A stretch of 6,070 bases of DNA from Gammaproteobacteria bacterium (lineage in GTDB: Bacteria; Pseudomonadota; Gammaproteobacteria; Xanthomonadales; Xanthomonadaceae): contig JAAZHF010000022.1 in the NCBI GenBank assembly GCA_012510865.1, positions 1-6,070 of the forward strand. Reading direction: 5' to 3'. The position numbers were made by a program, and so were the translations under genes. Below the pieces are notes generated by a model that was given only the letters and a program-made list of their open reading frames with translations, ran no database searches and was not told the origin of the DNA. Shown here piece by piece: positions 5,238 through 6,070 of the stretch (the first letter of the stretch is position 1; each line of letters starts with the position of its first letter).

Positions 5238-5909
5238 GTGGCCACCCTGCTCATCGCCGACGACCATCCCCTGTTCCGCGCCGCGCTGCGCGGAGCCGCG
5301 GTCGAGGCCGCGGCCGGGACCAGGACGATCGAGGCGGGCACGCTGGACGCCACGCTTGCCGCGCTCGAGGCCAATCCCGACATCGACCTGGTGCTGCTGG
5401 ACCTGCACATGCCGGGCAACCACGGCCTGGCCGGCCTGGCGGCGATCCGCGCGCAGTTCCCGGCGGTGGCGGTGGTGCTGGTGTCCGCGAACGAGGACCC
5501 GCAGGTGGTCCGCCGCGCGCTCGACCATGGCGCCGCCGGCTACATCCCCAAGAGCGCGGGCCTGGACGAGATGCGCGACGCCATCAGGACGGTCCTCGCC
5601 TGCGAGGAATGGCTGCCACCCGCGCTGCGCGGCGCCGTCGCGCGCGCCCAGTCCGCACCGGGCGATGCCGACCTCGCCGCCCGCCTCGCCAGCCTGACGC
5701 CGCAGCAGTTCCGGGTGCTGGCGCTGGTCGCGGACGGCCTGCTGAACAAGCAGATCGCCGACCGCCTGGACGTGCAGGAGCGCACCGTGAAGGCGCACAT
5801 GTCGGCCATCTTCGAACGCCTCGGGGTCCGCAACCGCACCCAGGCCGGCGTGATCCTGCGCGGACTGGAGCTCAGCGATCCGGCGCGCCGGATCGAGGGC
5901 GACGCCTGA
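5238..5909 (+). CDS. NarL/LuxR-family DNA-binding response regulator (orphan)
   Basis: This is a two-component transcription regulator of 223 residues with a receiver domain (about 1-120) and a C-terminal LuxR-type helix-turn-helix (about 153-210). Receiver residues present are the acidic pair Asp8-Asp9 (IADDHP), phospho-acceptor Asp55 (LLDLHMPG), switch Ser83 (VLVSANED) and Lys105 (YIPKSAG), so it should be phosphorylatable. The HTH runs from LTPQQFRVLALVADGL through NKQIADRL and ERTVKAHMSAIFERLGVRNRTQA. GTG 5238 is chosen because the receiver begins at once (VATLLIADDHP). The in-frame ATG at 5133 lies inside bdhA. The ribosome site is weak (GGA around 5229-5231). The gene starts 16 bases after bdhA, so the two are probably co-transcribed. 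No histidine kinase is in the window. Targets are unknown; control of 3HB/PHB use is suggested only by position. Confidence 0.92.
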   Translation: MATLLIADDHPLFRAALRGAAVEAAAGTRTIEAGTLDATLAALEANPDIDLVLLDLHMPGNHGLAGLAAIRAQFPAVAVVLVSANEDPQVVRRALDHGAAGYIPKSAGLDEMRDAIRTVLACEEWLPPALRGAVARAQSAPGDADLAARLASLTPQQFRVLALVADGLLNKQIADRLDVQERTVKAHMSAIFERLGVRNRTQAGVILRGLELSDPARRIEGDA

Positions 5910-5920
5910 CCGGTCAGGCG
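5903..5920. terminator. 18-bp perfect palindrome spanning two convergent stop codons; possible bidirectional terminator
   Basis: The sequence CGCCTGACCGGTCAGGCG is self-complementary over all 18 bases. It folds as a 7-bp stem with a CCGG loop in RNA from either strand. It contains the TGA stop of the response regulator (5907-5909) and, on the other strand, the TGA of the Nudix gene (5914-5916). No T-run follows on either side, so termination strength is uncertain. Confidence 0.45.
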
Positions 5921-6070
5921 CGGGAGAAGGTCCAGGACTGCATGCGCCCGTCGCGGTAGGGCATGACTCCGTGGAAGGGCCGCGGGTCGCCGTCGAACAC
6001 CAGCGGGACGAAGTGGCGGTCCCCTTCCCACAGCGGCAGCTCGAGGATGCGGTCGACGTCGACCCACTCC
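5914..6070 (-). CDS. Nudix hydrolase, probable 8-oxo-dGTP diphosphatase-like (C-terminal 52 residues, cut by window edge)
   Basis: Only the last 52 codons are present. They read EWVDVDRILELPLWEGDRHF, then VPLVFDGDPRPFHGVMPYRD, then GRMQSWTFSRA and stop. This resembles the C-terminal end of MutT/MTH1-like Nudix proteins, which clean oxidised nucleotides from the dNTP pool. The pattern is WVDVDRIL...LPLWEGDR, then a strand with F.G.MPY. The diagnostic Nudix box (GX5EX7REUXEEXGU) would lie outside the window, so the family call rests on this tail and my memory of similar proteins. It converges on the response regulator with a 4-base gap. The high-scoring open frame extending left from here on the same strand (down to 5540) is in another frame and is a shadow. 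Confidence 0.6.
   Translation of the reverse strand, partial: EWVDVDRILELPLWEGDRHFVPLVFDGDPRPFHGVMPYRDGRMQSWTFSRA

Noticed and set aside
4385..5419. Minus-strand open frame of 344 codons opposite bdhA and the regulator gene.
   Set aside because: It mirrors bdhA, whose SDR motifs and substrate residues are intact. The predicted product has no recognisable domain and typical shadow composition.
280..5697. A 1805-codon open frame on the plus strand running through almost the whole window.
   Set aside because: It is antisense to four well-identified minus-strand genes (phaC, phaE, pssA and the oligomer hydrolase) and out of frame with bdhA and the response regulator. Its product is Arg/Ala/Gly/Pro-rich low-complexity sequence. 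Stop codons are rare in GC-rich DNA, which explains the length.
5540..6067. Minus-strand open frame of 175 codons at the right end.
   Set aside because: It overlaps the response regulator on the opposite strand and is in another frame than the Nudix C-terminus ending at 5914, which reads as real protein.

Overview
This window is very GC-rich (about 70% or more by eye). It carries seven genes, two of them cut by the window edges. The protein types point to a gammaproteobacterium, most likely the Xanthomonadaceae/Lysobacteraceae (Luteimonas/Lysobacter-like). That placement is inferred from protein character and base composition, not from a search. Coding density is high, and no stretch longer than 300 bases lacks a gene.

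Layout. The left part is all on the minus strand. Reading leftward, the order is a lipoprotein 3-hydroxybutyrate-oligomer hydrolase (2431-4287), a CDP-diacylglycerol--serine phosphatidyltransferase pssA (1672-2304), the class III PHA synthase subunit phaE (433-1620), and the start of the catalytic subunit phaC (431 to the left edge). phaE and phaC are separated by one base and are surely co-transcribed. phaE has its own good Shine-Dalgarno sequence and a candidate extended -10 promoter in the 51-base gap after pssA. From 4418 rightward on the plus strand come bdhA, a 3-hydroxybutyrate dehydrogenase with all the known substrate-binding residues, and, 16 bases later, an orphan NarL/LuxR-type response regulator with a GTG start. 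The last 157 bases hold the 3' end of a converging Nudix (MutT-like) gene.

How the genes work together. Most of the window is a polyhydroxybutyrate (PHB) locus. PhaE/PhaC polymerise (R)-3-hydroxybutyryl-CoA into PHB. The oligomer hydrolase cuts soluble 3HB oligomers to monomers. BdhA oxidises the monomer to acetoacetate. The hydrolase and bdhA are divergently transcribed from a 130-base shared control region that contains a small perfect inverted repeat. The response regulator just behind bdhA is a natural but unproven candidate for controlling this module; no partner kinase is visible. The thiolase and reductase (phaA, phaB), a polymer depolymerase and a classical phasin are not in the window.

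The points most worth a second look are the histone-H1/PhaF-like Lys/Ala tail on PhaE, the bdhA-response regulator pairing, the lipoprotein form of the oligomer hydrolase, and two small palindromic elements (4348-4361 and 5903-5920). I see no RNA genes, mobile elements, CRISPR arrays or clear signs of recent transfer, and no convincing evidence of an entirely new system.
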